DNA of 64,000 nucleotides from the NCBI GenBank assembly GCA_023055355.1, contig JALJCS010000020.1, forward strand, positions 7,237,001 through 7,301,000. Direction: 5' to 3'. The notes under the pieces were generated by a model. The model did no database searches. It was not told the DNA's origin and saw nothing but the letters and a program-made list of their open reading frames with translations. The DNA comes from Agelaius tricolor (lineage: Eukaryota > Chordata > Aves > Passeriformes > Icteridae). Below are positions 48,359-59,300 of this stretch, piece by piece (position 1 is the first letter of the stretch; each line of letters opens with the position of its first letter). A program made the position numbers and the translations under genes.

Positions 48359-51300
48359 AACAACATAATGCTTGAGTTCTTCTGGTACTGGTGGGACACT
48401 GGTTCTCCAGTCTCAAATTATCATTCTGAGTATAAATGTCATTGCTCAGATGTGTGGTTTGAATAGCACTAGCAAAGACCTTGTGTCACTTCTCTCTCTT
48501 TGATGCTGTAACAATCAAACTGCATCCATAGCAGGTATTACAGTCAGGTTACTCAGCTGCCTGAGCAGATGGACAGCTATCTTTGTGAATTAAATACCTG
48601 GCTGCATTTGACTTGGAGGAAATACCTGTTAAAGGAGCAGGTAGACAGAACAGGCAGATTGTCAGGAGTACCCAGGGTATCAGCAAGGCATGACCCATCC
48701 ATCTGGCAGTCAAAGTTAGGGGTTTTTTCCCTGTAACATTCACAGTTCAGATCCTGGAGACAGCTGTACATGCATGAAATCATTGGAATTCTTCAGTAAT
48801 GTGTATGGATTGTAGATACAAGAGGTTTACTCTCTGTATATTCATAAGCCAGTCTAAATTTGATTGTGCCCTGGAACAGTCCCTTACATGTCTTGCTGCA
48901 GCTCCATCTTTTCTGGCACACTCATTAATCTGAAAGTGAATTATCTGAGACAGAACCCAGAAACTCTGGTTTCTTCAGGGGGCGTTTCCCCCTCCTTAAC
49001 AGATGTGCTTTTCAGCTTATTGGTGTCTCTTCTGTGCAACTCTGTTTCAAGTTTCCCCCATCTGAAGTACAGCTTTTTAATGGTTAAAAACATTTCATTT
49101 CAATTTACTTTATTACCTATTGGTTTTCTGCTTTAAGTACTAAAAAGAGAAGCTGCCTGGCCTACTCCTCCCTTCATTTTCAGATACAAATGCCCAAAGC
49201 TTTTAAGTATTCTTATTGAGTGTCCTTTTTTTTTTTTTTTTAAACTTGATTTGCACCCCTTTTGCAAGTCCTGCTAATCCTGCATTTATTGAAGAATTAG
49301 AAATCTGATCATACAACTTTGGAAATACACATATATTTATAGCATTTATGCATGTCTTGGGAAGACAGGTTTTTCCTAGCACACTAGGTTTGTCCCTATT
49401 CTTTTCATCTTTCCATTTCAGTATTTTCATTATATCAGATGTCTACAGTAATGCTCTGCACTTGGAGTGAGCACAGTGCTAACTCTTCTAGAGGATTTCA
49501 TCAAATTCAAAAGAACTCATCACAATAGTGAGCATGTGCTGGGCTTTTCTTTGTACACATAAATTATGAGATCCACAGCACTGGCTCAGCATCTTTATCT
49601 TCTCTGTGGGATGTAGCTGTTGCTTTAGCAGCACATACTAAATAGTTGTACTACCCTCTGCCTGTGGAGAAGGCTTTATTCAAGATACCAATGTGTTTTA
49701 ATCCATCTGCCTTCAAGGCAACACCACTGGAACATAAAAGTAAGGAATTGCATGAATATTAATACCAGCTCTTGATGTGACAGGTACCATAGCTTATGTG
49801 CATAGTATGGTACTTACAAAATCTGAGAGACATTTTTAGATGAAAATGAATTTTGACTTTGTCTGCTGCTGACAGATTAAGGCTATTTAAAATGGATTAT
49901 TTTTCAGTTTTGGGGCTTTCTTGCAGAAAAAGTATTAACTCTTAATTTGCCACAGGAGACTAAAATACAAAAGTTTGTTCTGACAGATGCTAAGTTTCAG
50001 TGTGAGACTTTGACATGTCCCTGCTAAAACCTGTTGACTTGATGTTGAGGAAATAGTTCACATCCTGTCATGAGCATCACAGTGGGCTGTACTGCCAGAG
50101 GTGGGATGACAGCACTCTCTTGGAACTCATCCATCTGAGCACAGCTGAGAGCCAGCAGCTGTGTTTAACTATGTTAATTTGGAGAAAAATAGTAAGCTTT
50201 CATCAAATCACCTCAGCAATTCAGAATTCAAAGTTACTTTCCCAACATTTGCTGGCCACTTTACTGAAAATTTTTAAGATTCAGGTTGTATTCCTGTGAT
50301 TCAAAAGGGAATGTTTCTTAGTTTTGTTTTGGTTTGGGTTTTTTTGGTTCAAGACATGCTGGATTCTCCTCATTTACCTGATGACAGCTGTGATAAATTA
50401 GGTCCTTTTTGTTCTTGACTGCTGAGTGTAAATCTTGCATGATGGTTTTAGGCAAGTTATGTACCTATACTCAAGTAAGTGACAGCAGAGATGGCTAATA
50501 GTCATTGCTGCTGGCTTAGTGCTGTATTTATTGACATGACAAAGCTGTTGACATCAAGAAACTGATTTGCAAGTTCAATTGTTGAGATTTATTTGATCGG
50601 TCCTTACAGAGAAGATTTACTTTCACATAGTAATAGCATATATTCAGTAAATTAACCAGAAATACAAGCCCATCCTTCTTTTAAGAAACTGTAGAGTCTT
50701 AAAAAAGTATTAATTCCTTCCTCTAAGGAAATGAAATGAGAAAGCACAATATGCATGGTGTAAACATCCTTTCTGTGTTTTGATACTGTTAAGGAGAGAG
50801 CTTGATTGGTACATGTAGGCTTTACAAATGTGCAGTAGATTTCACTTTAAACCCAGCCCTGTTTAGTTCTGCTGCACTATGGAATCAGTTTCTTGACTAG
50901 CTAATTCCTTAAACTTTCAGCTGTTAATGAGTACTTGTCCAAGAGCAGTGGTTTCTGGACAGAATCTTGTAAACTTCTCCTTGTCCATAAAAACAGGGTC
51001 AATGATGTGTCAAACCATTTTAGAATGTGTTCAGTAGAATTTGAAATGAAGAGTTTTGTTAAGATAGATAATATTCCACAAATGATTGGAGAATTTGCAG
51101 TTGGTCTTTTGATCTAAACTTGAATTTTTTAAACTGTTCATTTTGGTGAGAAAAATTGTAGTCTGATTATAATGAAACAAATATGTTTAACAATCTAAAC
51201 TGGTGTATTATGAAGATGCATCTGCTTGTCTAAGAGAGAAGCTGTACTGAGCAGGGAGAGAAGACTGTGCCAAGTCCTTGCCTGTTGTAAGGATAAAAGA

Positions 51301-54300
51301 CTCTGTAGGAATTGCTGAAGGTACAACCAATGCCTAATGTTAATTGTCTGAAAATTTAGTACTACACAATGTGTTCCTAGAAGAAATGCTGATCAGACAA
51401 TTGAGTGACTGCTCAGAATTACATTTATCTATTATCTTGTGGAGGGAAAATTGTGGTTTTTTCCTCTCAGCAATATGTTTTGAACAAACCAGTGTACACA
51501 GTTGGACTCTCAGCAGGGAGACAATCCAAGGACTGACATGTTATTGTAATAATGGCAAGGTCAGCAGCATGATTGGTACTGTAGTACAGCTGAAAGATTA
51601 ATATCAAACAAATCTATTTTTAACATGAAACATAAGATAATCTGTCTTTAGCTGCAGAATATGTTAAAATACATTATTGTAAAATTACAGGGCCTGGTTA
51701 TCTTTCAAGTTTCCAGCAAGAGGTTTCTATAAATCTTATCATATTTAACTGATAAATAGATTAAGTTTTGCAGAAAATAGCCTCCTTGTTAAACTGTGAA
51801 GATTGCAATCAGATTAAGTACTCCATATGAAAAATATGTTAAAAATTTAAGTGTCCTTCTACTTGGTTGGTTGTGCTCTATATATAGGAAGAATGGTCTT
51901 AAAATTTCCCCAACTTGTAAAAATATCACATCAAATGTATCTGGGTTTGACCACTTCTTCTTGTATACCTGTCATTAATATCCGGATATGAAAAAGATGC
52001 TACTTTTTTGCTCATGTAATTGAGATTTTGTCATAAACTCATTAACTATGAAGCTTTCCAAAAGTGATTTTGAGGTGCAAGTCCACGGCCATTTGTCAGT
52101 GTTGAAGATTCCAATGCTCTCATAAAGACAACTGTTGCAACACTTAAGAGAAGTAAAAGAAAGGGAAAGAAAGGGGATCAGGAATAAATATTTTGTGGTT
52201 TTTTTTCTCATCTGTGTATTGGGGTGTTAAAGTTGATCATGAGTGTGAATGCTTGATATTGTGTATTTTTTGACATTAAAAAAAAAAATCCCAAAAACTG
52301 GCTTGCCCACATTTCCACTTGAGGAAGTGCATATGAAAAAATCTTTGGAAAATAGTTGGAGTGAATGACATGAAATTAGATCAATTGCAATATTGTTGAC
52401 ATTGATTGAGGAGTGTTAAGTGAGGGATGGAAAAAAACATATTTGATCAAGATTAATCCTTTTTCTGCCAATGCTCCTGAGACATGTATAATAATAATTT
52501 TTTTTCCTGTAAAGCTGGAAGACTGAAGAATCATGACTTACAGAAGTCCATACAAATTCTGGACACAAGGATCTTTGAAGATTGCACAAAGGTCTTTAAA
52601 AACTTTTAATATTTATAGCTGTGCATCTTTATTTCAGCTGAAACATCATTCAATACAGTTTAAGATGCTGAAACTATTTAGCATTATGGATGCATAGTTT
52701 TGTCTCAAAACCCCCTTTTCTCATGCCCCTGGGAAAACTGAAGTGGAAAGTAAAATTATAAATGCTTTGAAATGATTCGTGTGTTTAAGTGGAAACCCAC
52801 CCACAGTTTTCCCATAGTGCAGGTCACTTAATCCTAATGCTTCTCTTAAGAAGGAAACTTCAAAAACTGCCAAAGATACAATTTAGAATCTGAGTGGGAA
52901 ATGAAGTTGCTTCCTGTGTTCACTCAATGCCAGTGAAATTAAGTCTGTTTTATTTGATGTGTAGTTGGAAAGTTCCAAATACAGAGCTAATGTTTGAAGT
53001 TATCTCAAACCAGATTTGGTTGCAGGGTTTTTCTGCAACAGCCACAGAGTCACATGGAACTCCTTATGTAAGTCTTGGATAACATGTACCACCTCCAGCT
53101 CCTGAAAAAAAAAAATCCCTCTTTTTAGTCATATAGCACCTCTTTATCCTTTGATCTCAGTCTTACTGTTACATACAGCAGAAGGTGTACATTAACCTTG
53201 GTAATAAAATGGACTCTTTCTTTTTGCATTATGAAAATAGGGCAGTTTTTGCTGACTGTTGCATGAAAATGCTCAAATGCTGCAGTTATCAGCATTACTC
53301 ACTTTCAACAAATACCTCATTAAACTTGTGGTAAGTCATTCCTAAAGAGGGTTTTGCCTCTGTGTTTGTGGCATTCCTGATGGCTGGAAATCCCAGATAT
53401 GTCAACTGCTTTTACAAACATGCTTCCCCTTCTTTGCTGCTGCCCCAGGCTCTGTTGGAGCCCACTGGATTTCTCACCTATGAGCAGTGTGTGCACAGCA
53501 CACAAACAGTGCTGATGGAAACTCTGGGGCTGCTGGATGTGTGCTCAGAGGGCACAGCCCCCACTCCTGTGGGGTAAATCAGGCCCTGCTCAACTCCCTC
53601 AGAGTTTCCAGATATTCCTCTGTTCCAGGCACAGCACAGCCAGCCAGGAAAAGGCCTCTTTTGAGAGTACCAGATTTCTGTCAAAAAAGACACTGGCTGA
53701 TGGCAGCAGATTATAGCAATTACACATCCTCAGAAGATAATGGTCCATTATAAACTGTGGGGTTTCTGGACCCTTGCTGTCAGAGTTACTCAGCATTAAC
53801 CCCAATCTGTTTACTTCCACTGGACTTTTGCAAGGGTTGGAGCTGCTTCTCTGCTAGGACCAGGTTCCAAGAAGGTTTCTGATAGTTTCACAACTGTAAT
53901 GCCAACAGTGGGGATTTTATGGGTACATTGAGTCCAGATAAATTAATATTTTAATTAAAAATCCACAATGACTTTGGAAGGGTCTTTGTCTAATTTAAGG
54001 TTAGCATTAGCCACCAATTTGACTGTGACAATGCTGCCAATCTGCCTTATCAAATTTTTGTTTTTAACAGCCAGCTGATCCAACTGGAATAGCTGGGGTA
54101 TGGAAATTCAGGCATCAGTTGCAAGTAATTGGACATTGTTGTCTCCATATTGATAAATGGATTCCTGTCCCTGTTGTAGTGTTTGTCTGGCATGAGCTGT
54201 CCAAATGAACAACAAACATTCATGTGATTCTTTAAATTGGATGAAGCAAATGAAAGCATGTCATAAAATCCAAGATGGGCTGGGAGTTTCTGCATATTGT

Positions 54301-55805
54301 AACAGTAACTGAACTGTTACCCCTTTTCTACCTGTTGGGGATTACCCTTCAATACTCTGAAGCCTTACACTGAAGTTTAGTGGTGGATGCTGCTTTAGTG
54401 AGAGGAAAGCTGCACACTGGAATCCAACCTGCTGGGTAACTAAGCCCAAACTCTTACCAGTGGAGTGAAATGGCTTATTTATAATGCTGTTTACTTCCAG
54501 TTTTTGCTTGTCACTTATTTGCACTTTCTTTCCAAAGAGATGAAGCAGTCTGCACTACTTATTTTGTATTTCCTTATTGTAGGATTGGACATTGAATGTC
54601 AGGGATTGAACAAGTCTAAATTCATATGGAAGAGAAATTAAGAGTTTTTTTAAATTATTTTTTTTAACCTAAATACTGATAATCTTAAAATTCAGAGCAG
54701 TAAATTGAATTTGTGGAGTGAGTTATATTATTTCTGTTAAAGGCACAGAAATCTGAGATTTAGACTTCTGGGTGAGCTGCTGGTACAAATTCTTGTTAGG
54801 AGATAGGAGATAGATGTCTTCCTCTGAAAAAAAAAAAAAAGAATCCCAGTGCTTTCTAGAATATGTAGAGCATTCTGTGTAACCTGTGCTCAGTTCTACT
54901 AATTATTTTTCTTCTTAATGCTGAAGTGTCGATAAACTTGTACAAAGACGGATGTAAAGATGGGTTATCAAACTTTAAATCGGGACAAAGCTTTGTCTTC
55001 AGAATCTGTTATCCTTGTCTGTGAGCAGAAGCAGAATAAGGGAAGAGCCCATCACAAGAAGCCACTGTTTACACTTCAGTAGTTTTTGTTAAAAAATAGA
55101 ATGCTTCTGTTCATTGTAGTGCTCCTGAACTCTCTTGGTTTTGCTGTTCTGTGAGGTTTTTTTATTAAGCTCAAATTCCACTGACATTTTTGATTCCAGT
55201 TTACATGTTTAGGCCTCCTTCTGCTGCTGTGAATGAGACCACAAATTTAACAATGGCTTGCAGTATTAATACTTCATTGTTAATTGCCTTGACTTGGTCC
55301 CTTGCAGTGCAAAATTAATGTCTGTGCCTCCTCTTTCTGCAGTCTTAGTTGTAGCACAGGGAGGTTTAATCCAAACTGGAGCAGCGTTGTTCCCAGAGAG
55401 CTGCTGGAGCAGCAGTCTCTGGAGCGAGTGGGGCTCTGTGGGGGTACAGCCAGCCCAGCTGCACAGGGAATGGACTCCTTGGGAGGGGGCAGGATGCTTT
55501 GCTGTGCTTCATAAGGAGCAGCTGCACCCCAGAGCTGGTCCCTGTGCTGTGCCACCACTGTTCTCCTCACTGGCATTGCACTGGGGCGGTGGCACAGGTG
55601 GAAGCAGCCGTGGCACAGCCGGCCTGGGCAGGAGAGGCTTTGCTGGGGCAGCACAGGGCAGTCTCCAGCTCATCCCCTGGGATGGGGCCCTGCTGGGATC
55701 CTTCCTGTGCAGCATCAGTGCTGAGCAGCCCCTCCCTGGAGCAGGGTGAGCATCCTTCCCTGCTGCTGCCACAGCTTCTCCTGCTTTCCAGAACGTGGAG
55801 CAGCC
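48353..55805. other. Non-coding DNA left of the mitochondrial insertion
   Basis: No gene was recognised. Homopolymers occur at 49226-49241 (T) and about 54826-54840 (A). The last 450 bases, from about 55370, are GC-rich but contain few CpG. The overlapping frames there (up to 151 codons on the plus strand and 127 on the minus strand) are Cys/Trp/Ala-rich and compositional. Confidence 0.5.
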
Positions 55806-55832
55806 CAGTCCCCACGCCCAAGAAAAGGACCA

Positions 55833-55907
55833 GCTAGCGTGGCAGAGCTCGGAAAATGCAAAAGGTTTAAGTCCTTTAACTCGGAGGTTCAAATCCTCTC
55901 CCTAGCT
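55833..55907 (+). pseudogene. Nuclear copy of mitochondrial tRNA-Leu(UUR)
   Basis: This 75-base cloverleaf is nearly intact. The anticodon stem aaagg/ccttt (55861-55865 and 55873-55877) holds the loop tttaagt with anticodon TAA at 55868-55870, which reads UUR leucine codons. The T stem gagg/cctc (55884-55887 and 55895-55898) holds the loop ttcaaat. The acceptor stem gctagcg/ccctagc pairs except for one C-C mismatch at position 6. It lies immediately after 16S-like sequence and before ND1, its normal mitochondrial place. As a nuclear copy it is presumed not to be used. Confidence 0.93.
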
Positions 55908-55925
55908 TAACTCAAATCATCTCCC

Positions 55926-56345
55926 ATGACTAACTACCCTCTCTTAATCAACCTCATCATCTCCCTCTCCTGTGCCCCCCCAATCTTAATTGCAGTAGCC
56001 TTCCTCATGCTAGTAGAGTGCAAAATCCTAAGCTATATACAAGGCTGAAAGGGCCCAAACATTGTTGGCCCCTTCGGGCTCCTACAACCTCTAGCAGATG
56101 GAGTAAAAACCATTGATCAAAGAACCTATTCGACCATCAACATCCTCCCCAATCTTATTTATTGCAACCCCAATACTGGCCTTAGTTCTGGCAATCTCAA
56201 TCTGAACCCCACTGCCCCTTCCATTCTCCTTAGCAGACCTTAACCTGGGCCTGCTCTTCCTATTAGCAGTATATCCATCCTATGGTCAGGCTGAGCTTCT
56301 AATTCAAAATACCCTGATTGGGGCACTATGGGCAGAAGCTCTAAC
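55926..56345 (+). pseudogene. Nuclear copy of mitochondrial ND1, 5' part, broken
   Basis: ND1 is a membrane subunit of respiratory complex I. This copy covers roughly the first 145 of about 325 codons, starting at ATG 55926. The frame runs MTNYPLLINL onward through a recognisable [14 protein letters not shown] (about 56047-56088). At the ND1 position usually occupied by Arg in the QARKGP motif, the copy has TGA, a nuclear stop consistent with CGA decay. Near 56104-56114 an extra base shifts the frame. After the shift, [13 protein letters not shown] is recognisable (about 56231-56270). About 15 bases then appear to be missing after it, and one- and two-base losses follow before similarity ends. 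Lesions were judged against remembered conserved ND1, not an alignment. Confidence 0.92.
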
Positions 56346-59300
56346 AGGGGCTCTGGGAACTGCTGGGTTTTGGTTTTCTTGCTGTAATGCTTTATGAGGA
56401 ATATATGATCCTACAATATAACAGATACAACCCAGAGAATATTTTTAACATTACTGGCATGGAATGCCAACTTAGAGAAACATGTGGTTTCTGTAATGGT
56501 AGTTAATGGTTACAAACCAAATTAAGTCTAAATATTTGAGGAAATTAGCCTGCAAAACTGGATGCAAAGGAGTGAACACATACCAAATTGTTCTGATGAA
56601 CAGAAATTACCTTCTAAAGTAATGTGAACTTGGGATGACTTTTTGCTCTTTGTGTAATGAGGGGAAAATGGTTCGTTTTTGCTCTTTAACAGATGATGCC
56701 TTTGAATTGTAACAAGAAGGGGGGAGACAGATAATGATTTCCAGTGAAGTCTAATTTGTTAAAAGGCACAATTAAGCTTTGAGATAAATGATTTAGCTTT
56801 TAAAACACTGAGAGTAAAGGAATTAAACTCAATTCTCACCCACTGCCTGTAGGGTAGCTTTTTGATTTCTGTCAAAGGGAGCATTGTGATTTGAAAAAAA
56901 ATAATTTTTATGGTTGTGTTCTGTCTCTGAAACCACACATGTGCAGTGACAGCTATTTTGCATCTGTTTTAGGGCAAGTTATCTTATTTGATTCTTCTGA
57001 GAAGCTGAGCAGGTTGCTATAGCTACTGAGCTGTGGCACTGCTGAGGTTTTTTCATCGATTTCTAAATGTAATTGTTAAATAAGTTTGGTATAAGGCCTG
57101 TGATACTCTGCTGTTCATTGCACTTGGAGATTTTTATTTAGTTTTTTTATTTAATTCCAACAGGTACACAGAATCATATATATATACTATTTATGTACAT
57201 ATGTAGCGATGATGTAATGAAAAATGAATGTGCAGGTTTTCCAAACCAGCCTTTGCCTCAGAAAGCTCCTGCATTCCTTTTGTTCCTCTTGTGGTTGGGT
57301 GTGGGTTCTGGTCTCTGTCCACAGTCCTGCAGGGTGAGATGCTGCTGGAAGGGATGCTGTGAGAGCCACGTGCTCAAACTCTGTTCTCCCAAATGATCTT
57401 TTCTTTCTGCTGTGCTACATCTGAAACAAACGCACAAGCAAAAGCCCTACTGCTAACAATACATTGCAGCTATTAGGGACAGGTTTTTAACGTGTAAGAG
57501 CTGTTCAGAGCAGAATTAGCACGTCCTCTAATTTGTAAAGGCTGCTACCAGTTCTTGGCCTTGCCTGCAGCACTTGGTGATTCTTTGTTCCCTGCAGCTG
57601 TGTTCCAGTTGTTACACTGGGTGTACTGATACCAGGCAACATCACTAAAAATGTAGTGTTGGTTTTGTCATGGGTGGGTGTGGCTTTGGGTATTTTCTGT
57701 TTTTCAACCAAAGTCCACCAGATGTCCAAGTCCTGCATGATCCTTATGGTGGGGTTGTCGAAGCTTTATGTGTAGTTTTTCAGCCATCCTGGGTTGTGGC
57801 AATTGGTGAATTTCATCTGCAGAAGCAAAAGCTTTAGTGCAAACCGATTGCAAGGAGGCCATAGTGGTGTATATTAGCTGTTAATGGCTTTTTGTCAGGC
57901 AGCAGTCAGACGGGGAGGGAAAATACTCTGTAAAGCAGCACCATCACTGGAGAGCCAGGATATAAAATAGGAGCTCAGCATTTAGGGATTGAAAAGTGCA
58001 GTGGAATTTTTCAAGCTGCTGATGTTGATTAGTACTGCAGTGCTCATTCACATACAGAACTGGAGGCACCCTTGTCTTGGGCATTTTAGTGAATTCCAGA
58101 ACCTGTGTATTTTTATCTTTAGATGCTTTATGAATCATGCTTTGTGAATGTCTGACAAATTCTCTGGTAGCAGTGGTGGATTTAGTGGCCACTTGCTGAA
58201 GCTCAGTGCCTGGGATGCAGTGCTTCCCAGCCGCTTGGGACACTGTAAATTTATTCTTTACACAGATTTTATTCAATTAAGATTAGTGTCCTATTTAGGC
58301 TGAAATAGCTAATTCTGTTACTGAATAATTTCTTCTGGAGCTCATAATTTTCAGAGAATGGTGTATATGCAGCTGTTGTGGTCCTGTTGGATAACACTAG
58401 ATATTCTGAGAACAGGAAGAAACTGTATTGAAGATATTATAACAGAATAAAAATACTGGAGGTTGATACTGCAGACTTCTTCAGAGATGGACTTAAAGAT
58501 AATAATTAAATTGGTGTTACATTTTTAGCACAATCAGTCCACTCACTGTTGTGAAGAAAAATCCTTAGTTCAGGAAAATCCCTTGCTCTAGACTTCCCTC
58601 TTAGGCAGCCTTTATTTACCCAAGGCCAAGGTGTTCCCAGTTATCTGTGGCTGAGGTGTAGATCTGGTGGTGTAGGAGCCCTGCTGCCAAGTGCTGAGCT
58701 GCATTGATGACTTCTTTGTTCAATGCCCTCTATTTCTGCTCAAAAAGTTACCACAATTTTAGGGAACTCCTACCAATTCTGCAGCCAGTACACAGATTTA
58801 ACCTCTTAGGACATCACCACTGACAGACAACTCCTAAAGTGAGCAGCCATTATCCCTGTAAGGATTTGGATTACCTCTGTACTTCTCAATTTTTTGTTGT
58901 TGCTTTCCTGCAGTTCCTAAGATAGAATTATGCATGTAATCTGAGGGGTGAACAAATGAATGCAAATCCTAGTGACCTGAGAGATTTTTGATAAATGGTG
59001 AAAATACATTTTTGATAGTCACCTCTGTTGATTTCTGACGGCAATATTTGGTTTAAAATGAGTAATCCTGCAAAAGTTTTAAAGAATTATATCCTAATTT
59101 TGGTCTTAGGTCAATACTCAATTGTCTGATCATTTAGTGAAATATACTATTGTGTAAGATTGTGTCAGGGGACTGTTCTGTGTAGTGTAGTGTCTGTGTT
59201 GTGTCTAAATGTGTACATACAGGTTAAATAGTCAGTTACACAGACAAATTCCCATCTCAAAATCTTAAGTAGCTTAAGCACTAAATTTTAAAGGAATTCA

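Larger units (their letters stand above)
55806..56345 (+). pseudogene. Nuclear mitochondrial insertion (NUMT): 16S end, tRNA-Leu, ND1
   Basis: About 540 bases of mitochondrial DNA sit in nuclear sequence. The order is the 3' tail of 16S rRNA (about 55806-55832, ccccacgcccaagaaaagg), tRNA-Leu(UUR) (55833-55907), an 18-base spacer, and the first part of ND1 (from 55926). This is the conserved vertebrate mitochondrial order. The base composition changes abruptly to C-rich/G-poor on this strand, as in the light-strand sense of avian mtDNA. The ND1 start (MTNYPLLINL) resembles songbird ND1, supporting a passerine host. The copy cannot work in the nucleus: it holds mitochondrial TGA (Trp) codons, a frameshift and deletions. 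The ends are estimates; the left junction may lie a few bases either way, and similarity fades by 56338-56345. Confidence 0.95.

Noticed and set aside
50750..50785. tgtaaacatcc, the 5' end of the miR-30 family
   Set aside because: The match stops after about the first dozen bases and no complementary arm follows at hairpin distance.
55280..55892. Frames of 112-151 codons on both strands left of the NUMT
   Set aside because: Mutually overlapping and Cys/Trp/Ala-rich; two of them (to 55837 plus and from 55892 minus) run into the mitochondrial segment. Base composition explains them.
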